DNA of 64,000 nucleotides. Origin: Bacillota bacterium (GTDB taxonomy: Bacteria; Bacillota; Clostridia; Christensenellales; UMGS416). The translations under genes and the position numbers were made by a program. The DNA is taken from assembly GCA_023421955.1 (NCBI GenBank), contig JAEZSE010000049.1, positions 1 to 64,000 of the forward strand. The letters run 5' to 3'. Positions 24,507 to 33,297 of this stretch are shown here, piece after piece. Numbering within the stretch: the first letter of the stretch is position 1; each line of letters starts with the position of its first letter. Under the pieces are notes generated by a model that saw only the letters and a program-made list of their open reading frames with translations, was not told the origin of the DNA and did no database searches.

Positions 24507-25112
24507 CTATTGGAATTTGATCTCGAAATCCGCCTCCACCCGGCAGAATGAATTGCCCCCCAGGCGTGCCACCGCGTGAAGCTTTCTCCAATCGACCTCA
24601 CCGGTTACACCGAGCAACCCCTCCTGCAGATGAACATTGCGAATTGTCCCCAGGATCAGGTTGCCGGCATTTGCCCCTTCGCCCACCACAACGATTCGAT
24701 TCAATACACACTCAAACGCTGCTTTGGCTTCGAGCACCCGGGGTGGTGAGATAGTCTGCGATTGTGTTAGCTGAATGCCTTCCCGCGCGGCTTCGTCCAC
24801 CTCATAGGGCAAAGTGGCGGAGGTGGCGGCCATTTTGGGTGCAAGCTCCTCCGATACCAGGTTTACCACAAACTGGCCTGTGGAGAGGATGTTTTGAACG
24901 GTGTCCTTCCTGCTGCCATCGGGCCTATTTACAGCGCAGATGCTCAGTGTGGGCGGGCTCCAGGCCACCAGGTTGAACATACTGAATGGTGCCAGGTTCA
25001 CCGTGCCGCCATCACCAACTGTCGTCACCCATGCGATGGGGCGGGGGATGATCAGGCCGGTCAGCAGGTCATGGGCTCTGCGGTGCTCCAATGCTGACGG
25101 ATTGATGTCCAT
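24507..25112 (-). CDS. Flavin reductase-like FMN-binding protein
   Basis: About 201 residues from ATG 25112 (MDINPSALEHRRAHDLL). Flavin reductase-like split barrel: LIIPRPIAWVTTVG, TVNLAPFSMFNLVAWSPPTL and DTVQNILSTGQFVVNLVSEE are the FMN-binding signature stretches, and ILGTIRNVHL-type segments and VARLGGNSFCRVEADFEI close it. Proteins of this kind (DIM6/NTAB-like) bind FMN and are annotated flavin reductase or flavoprotein oxygenase. A candidate -10 TATAAT lies at 25139-25134 inside the 3' end of the upstream kinase gene, so the gene may be transcribed both with the kinase and alone. The frame from 25205 overlaps that gene and lacks a ribosome site. Reaction not determinable. Confidence 0.82.
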   Translation of the reverse strand: MDINPSALEHRRAHDLLTGLIIPRPIAWVTTVGDGGTVNLAPFSMFNLVAWSPPTLSICAVNRPDGSRKDTVQNILSTGQFVVNLVSEELAPKMAATSATLPYEVDEAAREGIQLTQSQTISPPRVLEAKAAFECVLNRIVVVGEGANAGNLILGTIRNVHLQEGLLGVTGEVDWRKLHAVARLGGNSFCRVEADFEIKFQ

Positions 25113-25134
25113 TCCAAGCTTCTCCAACGGTATA

Positions 25135-25968
25135 TTATAACCCCACGCCGATCCTCGTGCAGCGCACCCGACCTTCCACAAGATCTGATATCCTGTGCCT
25201 TGCATGCCCGATGATCACCTCGGTGCCGGCCTTCACCGGCCCTTTGCAAAATTCCAGCTTGGCCTTGGCACCGCCGGCACCCCGGCGGCTGGCGCCGTCA
25301 CAGTGGTCCTGCATGCGCTCAATTGCTGCCAGCACTTCCTGCGTGTCGTTGCCGGTGATCGTCTCCATCAGCGTGTCCGGATTGGTGGAATCCAGATAAA
25401 TGCCGTCCACACTGGTCATGATCAATAGCCGCTTGGCCTGCACCAATGAGGATATCACGGCGGCAGTCTCATCGTTGTCGATGCATTCCACCACGCCGTT
25501 GCGGTTCTGGCGGAGCTGCACCAGCTCCATCTTGCGGTTTTCCTCGAAGCTCACCGGATCGTTGTAATTCACGATCGGGATTGCTCCCTGGTCGGTGCAG
25601 CGCAGCAACAGGCTTTTGATGTGGCTGCATTTATCAGGGTCATTGAAGTGGGTGTGCTCCACCAGCAACTGACGCACAGAGTATTCAGGAGAGATAAAAC
25701 GCCGGTAGTTTTCCATCAGGATGGCTTGCCCCTGGGCGGCGTAGTCAGCCTTTGCTTCTTCTTCGTCACCGGCAAGCTCCTGGCCTCCGTTGCGTTTCAT
25801 ATAATCCAGCCGGCCGATCTCCGTGGCGCCGGACGACACCCACACCATGCCAGGCTTAAGCTCCGCGCCCAGGCGGCTGAAGATATTATAGTTGATGTCA
25901 TGGTCTTCCTTGCGGATCAGGGCCATGGAGCCGATTTTGCCAACCAGTTCAATCGTCTTTGCGGGCAT
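25135..25968 (-). CDS. Amino-acid kinase family protein (glutamate 5-kinase/UMP-kinase-like fold)
   Basis: 277 residues from ATG 25968. Amino-acid-kinase fold: IELVGKIGSMALI (lysine and glycine loop), GMVWVSSGATEIGRLDYM (similar to VSSGAxxxG of glutamate kinase), AIPIVNYNDPVSFEE, CIDNDETAAVISSLVQAKRL and IMTSVDGIYLD (the DNDxLSA and TDVDGLY-like motifs), then GAGGAKAKLEFC where glutamate kinase has GTGGMxTK. No PUA domain, and no proA gene adjoins it. Similar proteins in Clostridia are often called uridylate kinase; the ProB-like motifs argue for a small-molecule acid kinase. Substrate uncertain. The alternative start at 25989 is TTG. Confidence 0.72.
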   Translation of the reverse strand: MPAKTIELVGKIGSMALIRKEDHDINYNIFSRLGAELKPGMVWVSSGATEIGRLDYMKRNGGQELAGDEEEAKADYAAQGQAILMENYRRFISPEYSVRQLLVEHTHFNDPDKCSHIKSLLLRCTDQGAIPIVNYNDPVSFEENRKMELVQLRQNRNGVVECIDNDETAAVISSLVQAKRLLIMTSVDGIYLDSTNPDTLMETITGNDTQEVLAAIERMQDHCDGASRRGAGGAKAKLEFCKGPVKAGTEVIIGHARHRISDLVEGRVRCTRIGVGL

Positions 25969-26058
25969 TGGGTGCACTGTCCTTTCCAAATTCGGGTGTA
26001 TTATAGCACATTGATTGAAGGCAGTCAGTAGTCAGTAGATTGTCATAGAACGGATGCT

Positions 26059-27477
26059 TCAGTCTGCCTCAACTTCCAACGAAAGCGCATTGGGATCTGT
26101 CAACGGCGGCCCATCGTGGTCTGTCAGTCGTATCATCCAGTTCTTGCGGAAGAAGTAGATCAACCCGACAACAACCTTAAAGATCTCTTCGGTAAAAATC
26201 ATTGCGAAGATCCAGATGAACGGCAGGTGCAACACAAACCCTGCAATTGCGACAGCCGGAGCGCCCACCGCCCACACTGCAGCAACATCGATGAATGCGC
26301 CCAGTTTCGGTTTCCCCCCCGCCCGGAAAATCGCGACAATCAGCAGCATACCGAGCATCTTGAAGGGCAGGCCGAAGCTGCCGATGAGCAATAGCTGTGC
26401 GGCCAGATCGCCGGTGGCCTTGTCCGCTGGGTGGATCAGATTGATGATCGGCACCCGCAGGGTGATTTCCAGAATGCTCATAAAAGCAGCAAACAGAGTG
26501 CCGGCCATCAGGAACCATTTGGCGCTGCTCCATGCTTTCTCGTTGTCTCCGGCACCTACTGCCTTGCCCACAATCACGCCACAAGCCGCACCCATGCCGA
26601 TCACAAAGGAAAAGAGCAGCTGGTCAATGCTGCTGTAGAGCGTATAGGCGGGCACACCTGTTTCGCCACCCACGCGGCCAAACACAAACATATAGGCGGA
26701 CGTGCCCAGTGACCACAGCACCTCGTTGATGATGACGGGCGCTGCCACGGCATAAAACTTCTGCACCATTGACTTGGTAAACGTAAATAACTCACGGATA
26801 CGGGCAAACGCCGGGTGCTTACGACGCCGCAGCACCGTGATCAATAAACACATCTGCACAAAGCTGGAGATCAGCGTGGAAACTGCCGCGCCTCGCACAC
26901 CCAACTTCGGGAAGCCGAGGTTGCCATAGATCAACAGGTAATTCAGGCATGTGTTGATGGTAACTGCCAAGATGCTTGACAGCAGCGGAACGCGCACCTC
27001 CTCGGTGCTGCGCAGCATGTTCGTTGTGGAAAAATTGAAGCCCATCACAAGGCAGTTGAACGCGATGATCTGCATGAACTCCGCGCCGAGGCGCACGGCT
27101 TCCGGGTTGTTGCTGCCGGCGAATACCTTCACCAATTCATGGGGAAACAGCGCCATGGCTGCACCAAACAGCAGCACCAGCGCCATGGTGTTGATCAGCG
27201 CGAAGCCATAGACGCGGCGGATGCCCGCTTCGTCATTCACCCCTTTGTATTGGGAATAGAGGATCGCAGCACCGGAATTGATGCCAAACAGCGAAATCAT
27301 CATGATGAAATTCCAACGGCCTGCCATGCCCACGCCTGCCATTGCGGCGTTGCCCAGTTGGGAGACCATCGCGGAATCGATGAGTTGAAATGCTGCCATC
27401 AGCAGGTTCTGGATTGCAATCGGTAGCGCAAGCTTCCGCATGTCATTTAGTAAGGACGGTTGGTAAAGCGTTTTCAT
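26059..27477 (-). CDS. MATE-family efflux transporter
   Basis: 472 residues, twelve predicted helices in two homologous halves. N-terminal MRKLALPIAIQNLLMAAFQLIDSAMVSQLGNAAMAGVGMAGRW carries the MATE signature; half two opens with YAVAAPVIINEVLWSLGTSAYMFVFGRVGG. These transporters export cationic drugs, metabolites or flavins using a sodium or proton gradient. The sequence ends with a hydrophilic tail (LTDHDGPPLTDPNALSLEVEAD). ATG 27477 is chosen with GGAGAACAAC upstream; ATG 27513 is the alternative. The upstream AT-rich stretch (27513-27560) has several possible -10 boxes but no clear -35. No linked regulator; substrate unknown. Confidence 0.92.
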   Translation of the reverse strand: MKTLYQPSLLNDMRKLALPIAIQNLLMAAFQLIDSAMVSQLGNAAMAGVGMAGRWNFIMMISLFGINSGAAILYSQYKGVNDEAGIRRVYGFALINTMALVLLFGAAMALFPHELVKVFAGSNNPEAVRLGAEFMQIIAFNCLVMGFNFSTTNMLRSTEEVRVPLLSSILAVTINTCLNYLLIYGNLGFPKLGVRGAAVSTLISSFVQMCLLITVLRRRKHPAFARIRELFTFTKSMVQKFYAVAAPVIINEVLWSLGTSAYMFVFGRVGGETGVPAYTLYSSIDQLLFSFVIGMGAACGVIVGKAVGAGDNEKAWSSAKWFLMAGTLFAAFMSILEITLRVPIINLIHPADKATGDLAAQLLLIGSFGLPFKMLGMLLIVAIFRAGGKPKLGAFIDVAAVWAVGAPAVAIAGFVLHLPFIWIFAMIFTEEIFKVVVGLIYFFRKNWMIRLTDHDGPPLTDPNALSLEVEAD

Positions 27478-27574
27478 ATAAACTGTTGTTCTCCATTGAA
27501 CAGCGTTAATCATAATATTTTATCATATTTTTACCTAGTTGGTCTTAAATTTGTTTTATCTTGTTTACAACAAT

Positions 27575-27601
27575 AAAAAGCGCCGGCTACGAACCGGCGC
27601 T
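27575..27601 (-). terminator. Intrinsic terminator of the wbp-like operon
   Basis: Minus strand: AGCGCCGG (27601-27594), 7-base loop, CCGGCGCT (27586-27579), then TTTTT. Lies 22 bases past the stop of the last gene. Confidence 0.9.
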
Positions 27602-27622
27602 GTGTTTCCTGCTGATGGCACT

Positions 27623-28726
27623 TTAGGATTGAAATCTTCCTGCCATATCCATCGTGGAAAAGTCAGTGAGCGGCAGCCGCACCGGCTGGCCTTCCTTCGC
27701 TGATTTGTAGATCGCCAGCACCAGCTCCAGCGCCCGTCGGCCTGCTTCACCATCGATGTAGGGCGCGCGGCCTTCCTGGATCGCAGCGGCCACGTCGGCA
27801 TAAAGGGGCGTGTGCCCGAAGCCATACACGTTGGGCGGTGTCTCAGCGCATTCTGCCATCACAGCCTTGGGGTCGTCAGCCTTGTCTGCAAACAGCCACT
27901 CTTCGATCAGATTCACTGATTTTCCCCCGGCCTTCACGGTGCCTTTCTCGCCGAAGAGATAAAGCGTTTCCTCCAGATTTTTCGGGAAGATGTTCGTTGT
28001 GCCCTCAATGAGACCATAGCTGCCGTTGGCGAATTTCACAATGGCCAGGCCCAGATCCTCCGCTTCGATATAGGGGTGGTTCAGGCGGTCGGTATAGGCC
28101 ATCACTTCCACGATTTCATCGCCCATCATCCACCGGAGCAGGTCGATGTTATGGATGCACTGGTTCATCAACGCCCCGCCATCCTGCGCCCAGGTGCCGC
28201 GCCAGGGGGCTTGGGTGTAGTAGTCCTGCCCGCGGTTCCAGCGGATATGGGCAGCGCCGTGCAGCAACCTGCCAAATCGGTCGCCTTCCATCGCTTCGCG
28301 GATCTTTTGGATGGATTTATTGAAGCGGTTCTGGTGGTTGGTGCAGAGCAGCACGCCCTGCTTTTTGGCAGCGGCAATCATCGCGTCTGCGTCATTGAGT
28401 GACAGCGCGATGGGCTTTTCCACGATCAAGCTGCAGCCTGCAGCGATCACATCCAGCGCAATGCTGGCGTGGCTACCGCTTTCGGTGGCAATGGCGGCCA
28501 ACTTTGGCTGCTCCTTTTGAAGCATTTCACGGTAATCGGTGTAACGCCGGATTGCCGCCCGCTCACTCTCGGGGAAGGAGGAAGAGGCCAGTACCTTTTC
28601 CATGTGCTCCGGCACGATGTCGCAAACCGCAGCCAGCTCCACCGCGTCGCGGTTATTCCAGGCTGCTTCCACGTGGTTGATGGAGATTCGGCCGCAGCCG
28701 ATCAGGCAAGTCTTAATCCGTTCCAT
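27623..28726 (-). CDS. Gfo/Idh/MocA-family dehydrogenase, probable UDP-GlcNAc(3)-uronate 3-dehydrogenase (WbpB/WlbA-like)
   Basis: 367 residues. N-terminal Rossmann fold (TCLIGCGRISINHVEAAW, CDIVPEHMEKVL) and family motif IVEKPIALSLNDADAM with the catalytic lysine EKP; the C-terminal substrate domain contains GTWAQDGGALMNQCIHNIDLL with the conserved His. In the UDP-ManNAc3NAcA pathway WbpB/WlbA oxidises carbon 3 of UDP-GlcNAcA before transamination. The assignment to that step rests on its neighbours: an acetyltransferase starting 5 bases upstream, plus aminotransferase, 6-dehydrogenase and 2-epimerase genes in the same operon. ATG 28726 is chosen; the frame from 28843 overlaps the previous gene. 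Last gene of the operon, followed by a terminator. Confidence 0.75.
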   Translation of the reverse strand: MERIKTCLIGCGRISINHVEAAWNNRDAVELAAVCDIVPEHMEKVLASSSFPESERAAIRRYTDYREMLQKEQPKLAAIATESGSHASIALDVIAAGCSLIVEKPIALSLNDADAMIAAAKKQGVLLCTNHQNRFNKSIQKIREAMEGDRFGRLLHGAAHIRWNRGQDYYTQAPWRGTWAQDGGALMNQCIHNIDLLRWMMGDEIVEVMAYTDRLNHPYIEAEDLGLAIVKFANGSYGLIEGTTNIFPKNLEETLYLFGEKGTVKAGGKSVNLIEEWLFADKADDPKAVMAECAETPPNVYGFGHTPLYADVAAAIQEGRAPYIDGEAGRRALELVLAIYKSAKEGQPVRLPLTDFSTMDMAGRFQS

Positions 28727-28730
28727 ACTG

Positions 28731-29498
28731 TCAGGCTTTATCCTTTTCTTCAAAAAATGTCTGGTTTTCGATCCATTGCTCTTCCGGCACTTCCCGCACG
28801 GGCTTTGCCGGGCAACCGGACACGATCGTGCGATCCGGCACATCGCGGGTAACCACAGCGCCTGCTGCTACAAAGCCGTCTCGGCCGATCACCCGGCCCG
28901 GCAGGATCGTGGCTCCTGCGCCGATGCGGGCGCCCAGGCGGCAGGTGACGCCCTTGAAGTTTGCTTTGCGCGCCTCGGTGCGGCCTGCGAAGTTGTCATT
29001 GGAGGTGGTTACACCAGGGGCGATGAATACATAATCCGCAAGCTCAGAATAAGCGGTGATGTAACAGTTGGTCTCCAGCTTGCAGCGCTTGCCCACGGTG
29101 CAGTAGTTTTCCACGGCAGCGCCGCGCCCGATGATTGTGCGCTCGCCCACGGTTACGTTTTCCCGTACGGTGGCAAGGTCTGCCACCAATACGTTGCTGC
29201 CCAGCACGCAGCCGGCATAGAGCACCGTGCCAGCGCCGATGAGGCAGCCGTCCCCAACGGTGAGCGCCGGCAGGCCGTCGGTCTCCGCCATGATGCTGGA
29301 GACCGAGCGCATGGGCTGTTTGCCCAGCACAGCGTGCTCGTCAATGCGTACACAGCTACCGATTACCGTGCCTGGGTGGATCACCGCGTGGCAGCCGATC
29401 TGGCAGCCTGTGCCAATGCGCACATGCTCCATGATGACCGAGCCTTCGCCGATCACGGTGCCTTCGCCGATTTGGGCAGTGGAGTGGATGGTGGGCAT
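28731..29498 (-). CDS. Left-handed beta-helix N-acetyltransferase, WbpD/WlbB-like
   Basis: 255 residues, hexapeptide repeats throughout (GEGTVIGEGSVIMEHVRIG, VGDGCLIGAGTVLYAGCVLG, IGAGATILPGRVIGRDGFVA), ending VSGCPAKPVREV, a standard acetyltransferase end. NENSN-type segment: VTTSNDNFAGRTE, close to the WbpD/WlbB class that has a conserved Asn/His in the active site. Its expected step is acetyl-CoA-dependent N-acetylation of the 3-amino group made by the aminotransferase, giving the diacetamido-uronate. The assignment is by pathway context as well as repeat type. Five bases separate its stop from the next start. A 198-bp MITE-like repeat separates it from the epimerase gene, so the wbp operon is interrupted here but probably still cotranscribed. 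Confidence 0.8.
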   Translation of the reverse strand: MPTIHSTAQIGEGTVIGEGSVIMEHVRIGTGCQIGCHAVIHPGTVIGSCVRIDEHAVLGKQPMRSVSSIMAETDGLPALTVGDGCLIGAGTVLYAGCVLGSNVLVADLATVRENVTVGERTIIGRGAAVENYCTVGKRCKLETNCYITAYSELADYVFIAPGVTTSNDNFAGRTEARKANFKGVTCRLGARIGAGATILPGRVIGRDGFVAAGAVVTRDVPDRTIVSGCPAKPVREVPEEQWIENQTFFEEKDKA

Positions 29499-29511
29499 GA
29501 TTGCTCCATTT

Positions 29512-29709
29512 ACTCCCCCTCTACCAATCCCATGGGGGAGGGGGCTGGGGGGTGAGGGTTATTTTGATGGGTAGGGGGACGTCGCCCGAAGGAACTCCTT
29601 CCGCCGCCTTTTGGCGGCACCTCCCTCTAAGAGGGAGGTAGGGGGCTGGTCTATGGATTCTTCATCTCCCTCATAGAGGGGGATCTCACCCTCAGGCGAT
29701 AGGGGGAGT
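29512..29709. repeat. MITE-like palindromic element inserted between wbpI-like and wbpD-like genes
   Basis: 198-bp stretch with 9-bp terminal inverted repeats ACTCCCCCT (29512-29520) / AGGGGGAGT (29701-29709). Inside are further hairpins: GCCGCC-TTTT-GGCGGC (29603-29618), a 21-base palindrome centred at 29629 (ACCTCCCTCT / AGAGGGAGGT) and a related CTCCCTCATAGAGGGGGAT unit near 29669. The right end covers the last codons of the 2-epimerase gene (RTPPIA and stop), which suggests insertion at its 3' end. No coding sequence or clear target-site duplication was seen. Similar CCCTCTAAAGAGGG-type elements are known from gut Clostridia genomes, by recollection. Confidence 0.6.
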
Positions 29710-30831
29710 TCTTCTGTCTCTTATAAACCGAATCGAATCAATCAACCCTGCGATCTTTTCTGCCGCGTGGCCGTCGCCGTAATACTTGGCAGGGTCGTGC
29801 AGCATTGGGTCGGGGGTGATGTCCAGCACATTCTTGAGGATCTCGTCGGCGGTGACCACCGGGGTCAGCATGTTCCAACGGCCGGTGCGGGTCTCCACCC
29901 AACTGGTGGTGTCGGCCAGCGTGACGCAGGGGCGGCCCAGCATATAGGCTTCTTTCTGCAGGCCGCCGGAGTCTGTGAGCACCTTTTCAGCCCTTCGTGT
30001 AAGCCAGCTCATGAGAGTATAACGCACTGGCTCGCAGAACAGGATGTTCTTGTAATGATATTGACCGTTGAGCCCATCCACCAGCTTGCGAATGCGGGGG
30101 TGCACCGGGAACACCACCGGGTGCGGCAACCGCTCGAAGGCAGAAAGGATGATACCCAGCGCATCCTCGGTGCGGGTGTTTTCCGCCCGGTGGATCGTCG
30201 CCAGATACCATTTGGACACTTTGGATAGCTCCGGTCCGTCAGGATAAAGTTTCTGAAGCTGCTTCATGCCGCCGTTGCCATATCGGGTTTCGGCCAGCGC
30301 GCCATAGTGCAGCGCTACGTCATACATCACGTCGCCTACGTTGTGCACGCCGGAGGTGATGCCCTCGGCGGCCAGCCAGTCCACGGCGGACTGGGTGGGG
30401 CAGAACAGGATGTCCGAAAGGTGGTCGGCGCAAATGCGGTTTTGTTCCTCCGGCATCGTCTTGTCAAAGCTACGCAAGCCCGCCTCCACATGAGCCAGCG
30501 GTACCAGCAGCTTGCTGGCGGCAAGCGCCCCGGCCAGCGTGGAGTTGGTGTCGCCGTAAATGAGCACCGCGCCGGGCTTTTGCTCCAGAATCACATTCTC
30601 AATGGCGGCCAGCATGGCGCCGGTCATCGCACCGTGGCCGCCGGAGCCGATGCCCAGGTTCACATTCGGCGCCGGGATCGAAAGGTCCTCAAAGAAGACC
30701 TTTGACATGTTGTCGTCATAGTGCTGGCCGGTGTGCACGAGGATCTCCTCGTGGCGTTTCCGGAGCGCTGCCGACACCACGGCGGATTTCACGAACTGAG
30801 GCCTGGCCCCGATGATCGATACGATCTTCAT
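29692..30831 (-). CDS. Non-hydrolysing UDP-N-acetylglucosamine 2-epimerase family (WecB/WbpI-like)
   Basis: 379 residues. KIVSIIGARPQFVKSAVVS at the start, GDTNSTLAGALAASK, LAHVEAGLRSFDKTMPEEQNR (catalytic Glu/Asp region) and VLTDSGGLQKEAYMLGRP (UDP-binding His/Ser/Glu set) identify the family unambiguously. The reaction inverts carbon 2 through a 2-acetamidoglucal intermediate. WecB converts UDP-GlcNAc to UDP-ManNAc, whereas WbpI does the same with the 2,3-diacetamido-uronate; the surrounding genes point to the WbpI role. The last six residues (RTPPIA) and the stop come from the MITE-like element, so the C-terminus differs from relatives. Start ATG 30831, eight bases after the upstream stop (30840). 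Confidence 0.9.
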   Translation of the reverse strand: MKIVSIIGARPQFVKSAVVSAALRKRHEEILVHTGQHYDDNMSKVFFEDLSIPAPNVNLGIGSGGHGAMTGAMLAAIENVILEQKPGAVLIYGDTNSTLAGALAASKLLVPLAHVEAGLRSFDKTMPEEQNRICADHLSDILFCPTQSAVDWLAAEGITSGVHNVGDVMYDVALHYGALAETRYGNGGMKQLQKLYPDGPELSKVSKWYLATIHRAENTRTEDALGIILSAFERLPHPVVFPVHPRIRKLVDGLNGQYHYKNILFCEPVRYTLMSWLTRRAEKVLTDSGGLQKEAYMLGRPCVTLADTTSWVETRTGRWNMLTPVVTADEILKNVLDITPDPMLHDPAKYYGDGHAAEKIAGLIDSIRFIRDRRTPPIA

Positions 30832-30839
30832 AACTTTCC

Positions 30840-32144
30840 TTACAGCCGGTGCACGTGCGGCGCGCGGATGTCGCGGGTCACGTTGCGTGTGTCGAACACG
30901 AGCTTGGCTTGTTTGGCGATGTCTTCCGGCTTGTAAGCGGTGTGGTCTGTTGTGATGATCACCACATCGGCCTCAGCCATGGCTTCCAAAGGCTTGCTCA
31001 CATAATGCACGCCGGCGTGGGTGAATTTGGGGATGAACGGGTCATTGATCGAAACGTCTGCCTTCGCTTCCTGCAAGAGCTCCAGGATCTTCAGCACCGG
31101 AGACTCCCTCAGATCGTCGATGTCCTTTTTATACGCCGCGCCCAGCAGCATCACCTTGGAGCCGTTCAGCGCCTTGCCCTGCTCGTTGAGCAGCCGCATT
31201 ACGCGCTCAATCACAAACTCCGGCATGTAGTTGTTGATCTCGCCTGCAGTCTCGATGAGACGGGTGTGATAATTGTATTCTCGGGCCTTCCATGTGAGGT
31301 AGAACGGGTCAATCGGGATGCAGTGGCCGCCCAGGCCGGGGCCGGGCCAGAAGGCCATGAAGCCGTAGGGCTTGGTCTTGGCAGCCTCGATGACTTCCCA
31401 AACGTCGATGCCCATGCGGTGGCAAAGGATCGCCATTTCGTTGGCCAGCGCGATGTTGATGTTGCGGAAGGTGTTCTCGAGGATTTTCTCCATCTCAGCC
31501 ACCTTGGGGCTCGACGCCTTGAAGATGTCGCTTTCCAGCACATTCCCGTAAAGCATTGCAGCCAGCTCCGTGGATTCCGGCGTTACGCCGCCCACGACCT
31601 TGGGAGTATTACGCGTGTTGTAGTACTTGTTGCCCGGATCCACGCGCTCCGGTGAGAAGGCCATGAAAATGTCCTCGCCCACTTTAAAGCCGCGTTCGGT
31701 AAATAGCGGCATCACGATCTCCTCGGTGGTGCCGGGATAGGTCGTGCTCTCCAGCACGATCAGCATGCCGGGGTGGGCGTGATTTGCCACATCGCGGCTG
31801 GAGCTTTGCACGTAGGACACGTCGGGCTGCTGGTATTTGTCCAGCGGTGTGGGCACGCAGATAGCCACACAGTCGGTTTCAGCAATTCGGGAATAGTCGG
31901 TCGTGGCCTGAATCATGCCGGACTTCACGAAATGCTCCAGGTCATCATCCACCACGTCGCCGATGTAGTTGACGGCCTGGTTGACCATGTCCACGCGCTT
32001 CTGCTGCACGTCAAAGCCGATCACCTTATAGCCAGCACGGGCCTTTTCCACGGCCAGTGGCAGGCCCACATAGCCCAAGCCCACCACCGACACCACGGCG
32101 GTGCGGTTCGCGATCTTTTCCTTCAGCGTCTCAAAATGGTTCAT
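30840..32144 (-). CDS. UDP-N-acetyl-D-glucosamine 6-dehydrogenase (WbpA-like)
   Basis: 434 residues, UDP-glucose/GlcNAc dehydrogenase superfamily. NAD-binding VVSVVGLGYVGLPLAVEKA at the N-terminus, the catalytic-cysteine motif GGHCIPIDPFYLTWKARE, MLLGAAYKKDIDDLRESP and the end domain (DVVIITTDHTAYK). WbpA oxidises UDP-GlcNAc to UDP-GlcNAcA, the first step of the pathway. It sits between the aminotransferase gene (9 bases upstream) and the epimerase gene. UDP-ManNAc dehydrogenase (WecC) is the chief alternative; gene order with the aminotransferase and the WbpB/D-like genes favours WbpA. Confidence 0.88.
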   Translation of the reverse strand: MNHFETLKEKIANRTAVVSVVGLGYVGLPLAVEKARAGYKVIGFDVQQKRVDMVNQAVNYIGDVVDDDLEHFVKSGMIQATTDYSRIAETDCVAICVPTPLDKYQQPDVSYVQSSSRDVANHAHPGMLIVLESTTYPGTTEEIVMPLFTERGFKVGEDIFMAFSPERVDPGNKYYNTRNTPKVVGGVTPESTELAAMLYGNVLESDIFKASSPKVAEMEKILENTFRNINIALANEMAILCHRMGIDVWEVIEAAKTKPYGFMAFWPGPGLGGHCIPIDPFYLTWKAREYNYHTRLIETAGEINNYMPEFVIERVMRLLNEQGKALNGSKVMLLGAAYKKDIDDLRESPVLKILELLQEAKADVSINDPFIPKFTHAGVHYVSKPLEAMAEADVVIITTDHTAYKPEDIAKQAKLVFDTRNVTRDIRAPHVHRL

Positions 32145-32153
32145 CTTTATACC

Positions 32154-33254
32154 TCAGCGAAAATAACTTTTTACTGCTTCAATGACTTGGTTCTGTTCCT
32201 CTTCGGTGAGCTCCGGGAAGCAGGGGATTGCCAGCATCGACGGGGCCAGCGCCTCGGCTACTGGCAGGTCGCCGGGCTGGTGGCCCATATCGGCATAAAC
32301 CTTCTGCAAATGCATTGGCAGCGGGTAATACACGCCGGAGCCGATGCCCAGATTATCCAGATGGGCCTTGAAAGCGTCGCGGTCATCGGTGCCCATCATA
32401 TACAGATGGTACACATGCCCCCGGCCTTCCTTTTCCACCGGCAGACGCACCGGCAGGCCTTGGAAGGCCTCGTTGTAGCGCCGCGCGATCTCAAGCCTCT
32501 TGCTATTCCAGTTATCCAGATGTGGCAGCTTGGCCAGCACGATTGCGGCCTGCAGCGTATCGAGCCGGCTGTTGTATCCAAACATGTCATGATAATATTT
32601 GGGGTTGGAGCCATGGGTGCGCTTACGACGGAGCAGGGCAGCCCACTCGTCGCTGTCGGTCACGATGAAGCCGCCGTCACCGTAACATCCCAGATTCTTC
32701 GTGGGGAACAGTGAAAAGCAACCGATGTGGCCGATGCTACCCACTCGCTTTCCCTTGTAGGTGGCGCCGATGGCCTGGGCGCAGTCTTCCACCACGGCCA
32801 GGTTGTGCTCTTTGGCGATGGCCATGATGGCGTCCATGTCGCAGGGCTGGCCGAAGATGTGCACCGGGATGATCGCTTTCGTGCGCGGCGTGATGGCCTT
32901 TTTGATTTTCTCCGGGTCGATGGTGAAGCTGTCCGGCTCCACGTCCACAAACACCGGTGTGCCGCCCAGATGTGACACGCACTCCACCGATGCGATGAAC
33001 GTATACGGTGTCGTGATCACTTCATCACCGGGGCTGATGCCCAGCACGTCCATCGTCATCACCAGCGCATCGGTGCCGTTGGCGCAAGCGATCACATGTT
33101 TGACGCCCAGATATTGCGCCAGTGCCTTTTCCAGCTCCAGCACCTCCGGGCCCATGATGAAGTGGCCCTCAGAAAGCACCTTGGCGATGGCGGCGTCGAT
33201 TTCTGGTTTGATGGCTTCATATTGGCGCGACAATGTAAAATACGGTACGTTCAA
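32154..33254 (-). CDS. DegT/DnrJ/EryC1 sugar aminotransferase (WbpE/WlbC-like), TTG start
   Basis: About 366 residues from a TTG at 33254 (NVPYFTLSRQYEAIKPEID). Family motifs: ANGTDALVMTMDVLGISPGD, VVEDCAQAIGATYKG (the Asp and Gln that contact PLP), CFSLFPTKNLGCYGDGG with Lys in NLG context as the PLP Schiff-base site, and FGYNSRLDTLQAAIV. PLP-dependent transfer of an amino group, probably from glutamate, to the 3-keto sugar made by the WbpB-like enzyme. The ATGs at 33314 and 33299 lie at or upstream of the promoter -10 box (33303-33298), so they cannot be used by that transcript; AGGTG sits 5 bases before TTG 33254. First gene of the wbp-like operon. Confidence 0.88.
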   Translation of the reverse strand: MNVPYFTLSRQYEAIKPEIDAAIAKVLSEGHFIMGPEVLELEKALAQYLGVKHVIACANGTDALVMTMDVLGISPGDEVITTPYTFIASVECVSHLGGTPVFVDVEPDSFTIDPEKIKKAITPRTKAIIPVHIFGQPCDMDAIMAIAKEHNLAVVEDCAQAIGATYKGKRVGSIGHIGCFSLFPTKNLGCYGDGGFIVTDSDEWAALLRRKRTHGSNPKYYHDMFGYNSRLDTLQAAIVLAKLPHLDNWNSKRLEIARRYNEAFQGLPVRLPVEKEGRGHVYHLYMMGTDDRDAFKAHLDNLGIGSGVYYPLPMHLQKVYADMGHQPGDLPVAEALAPSMLAIPCFPELTEEEQNQVIEAVKSYFR

Positions 33255-33297
33255 AATATCACCTGCGATAACTTTGGTATTTGCAAATAACTGACAC

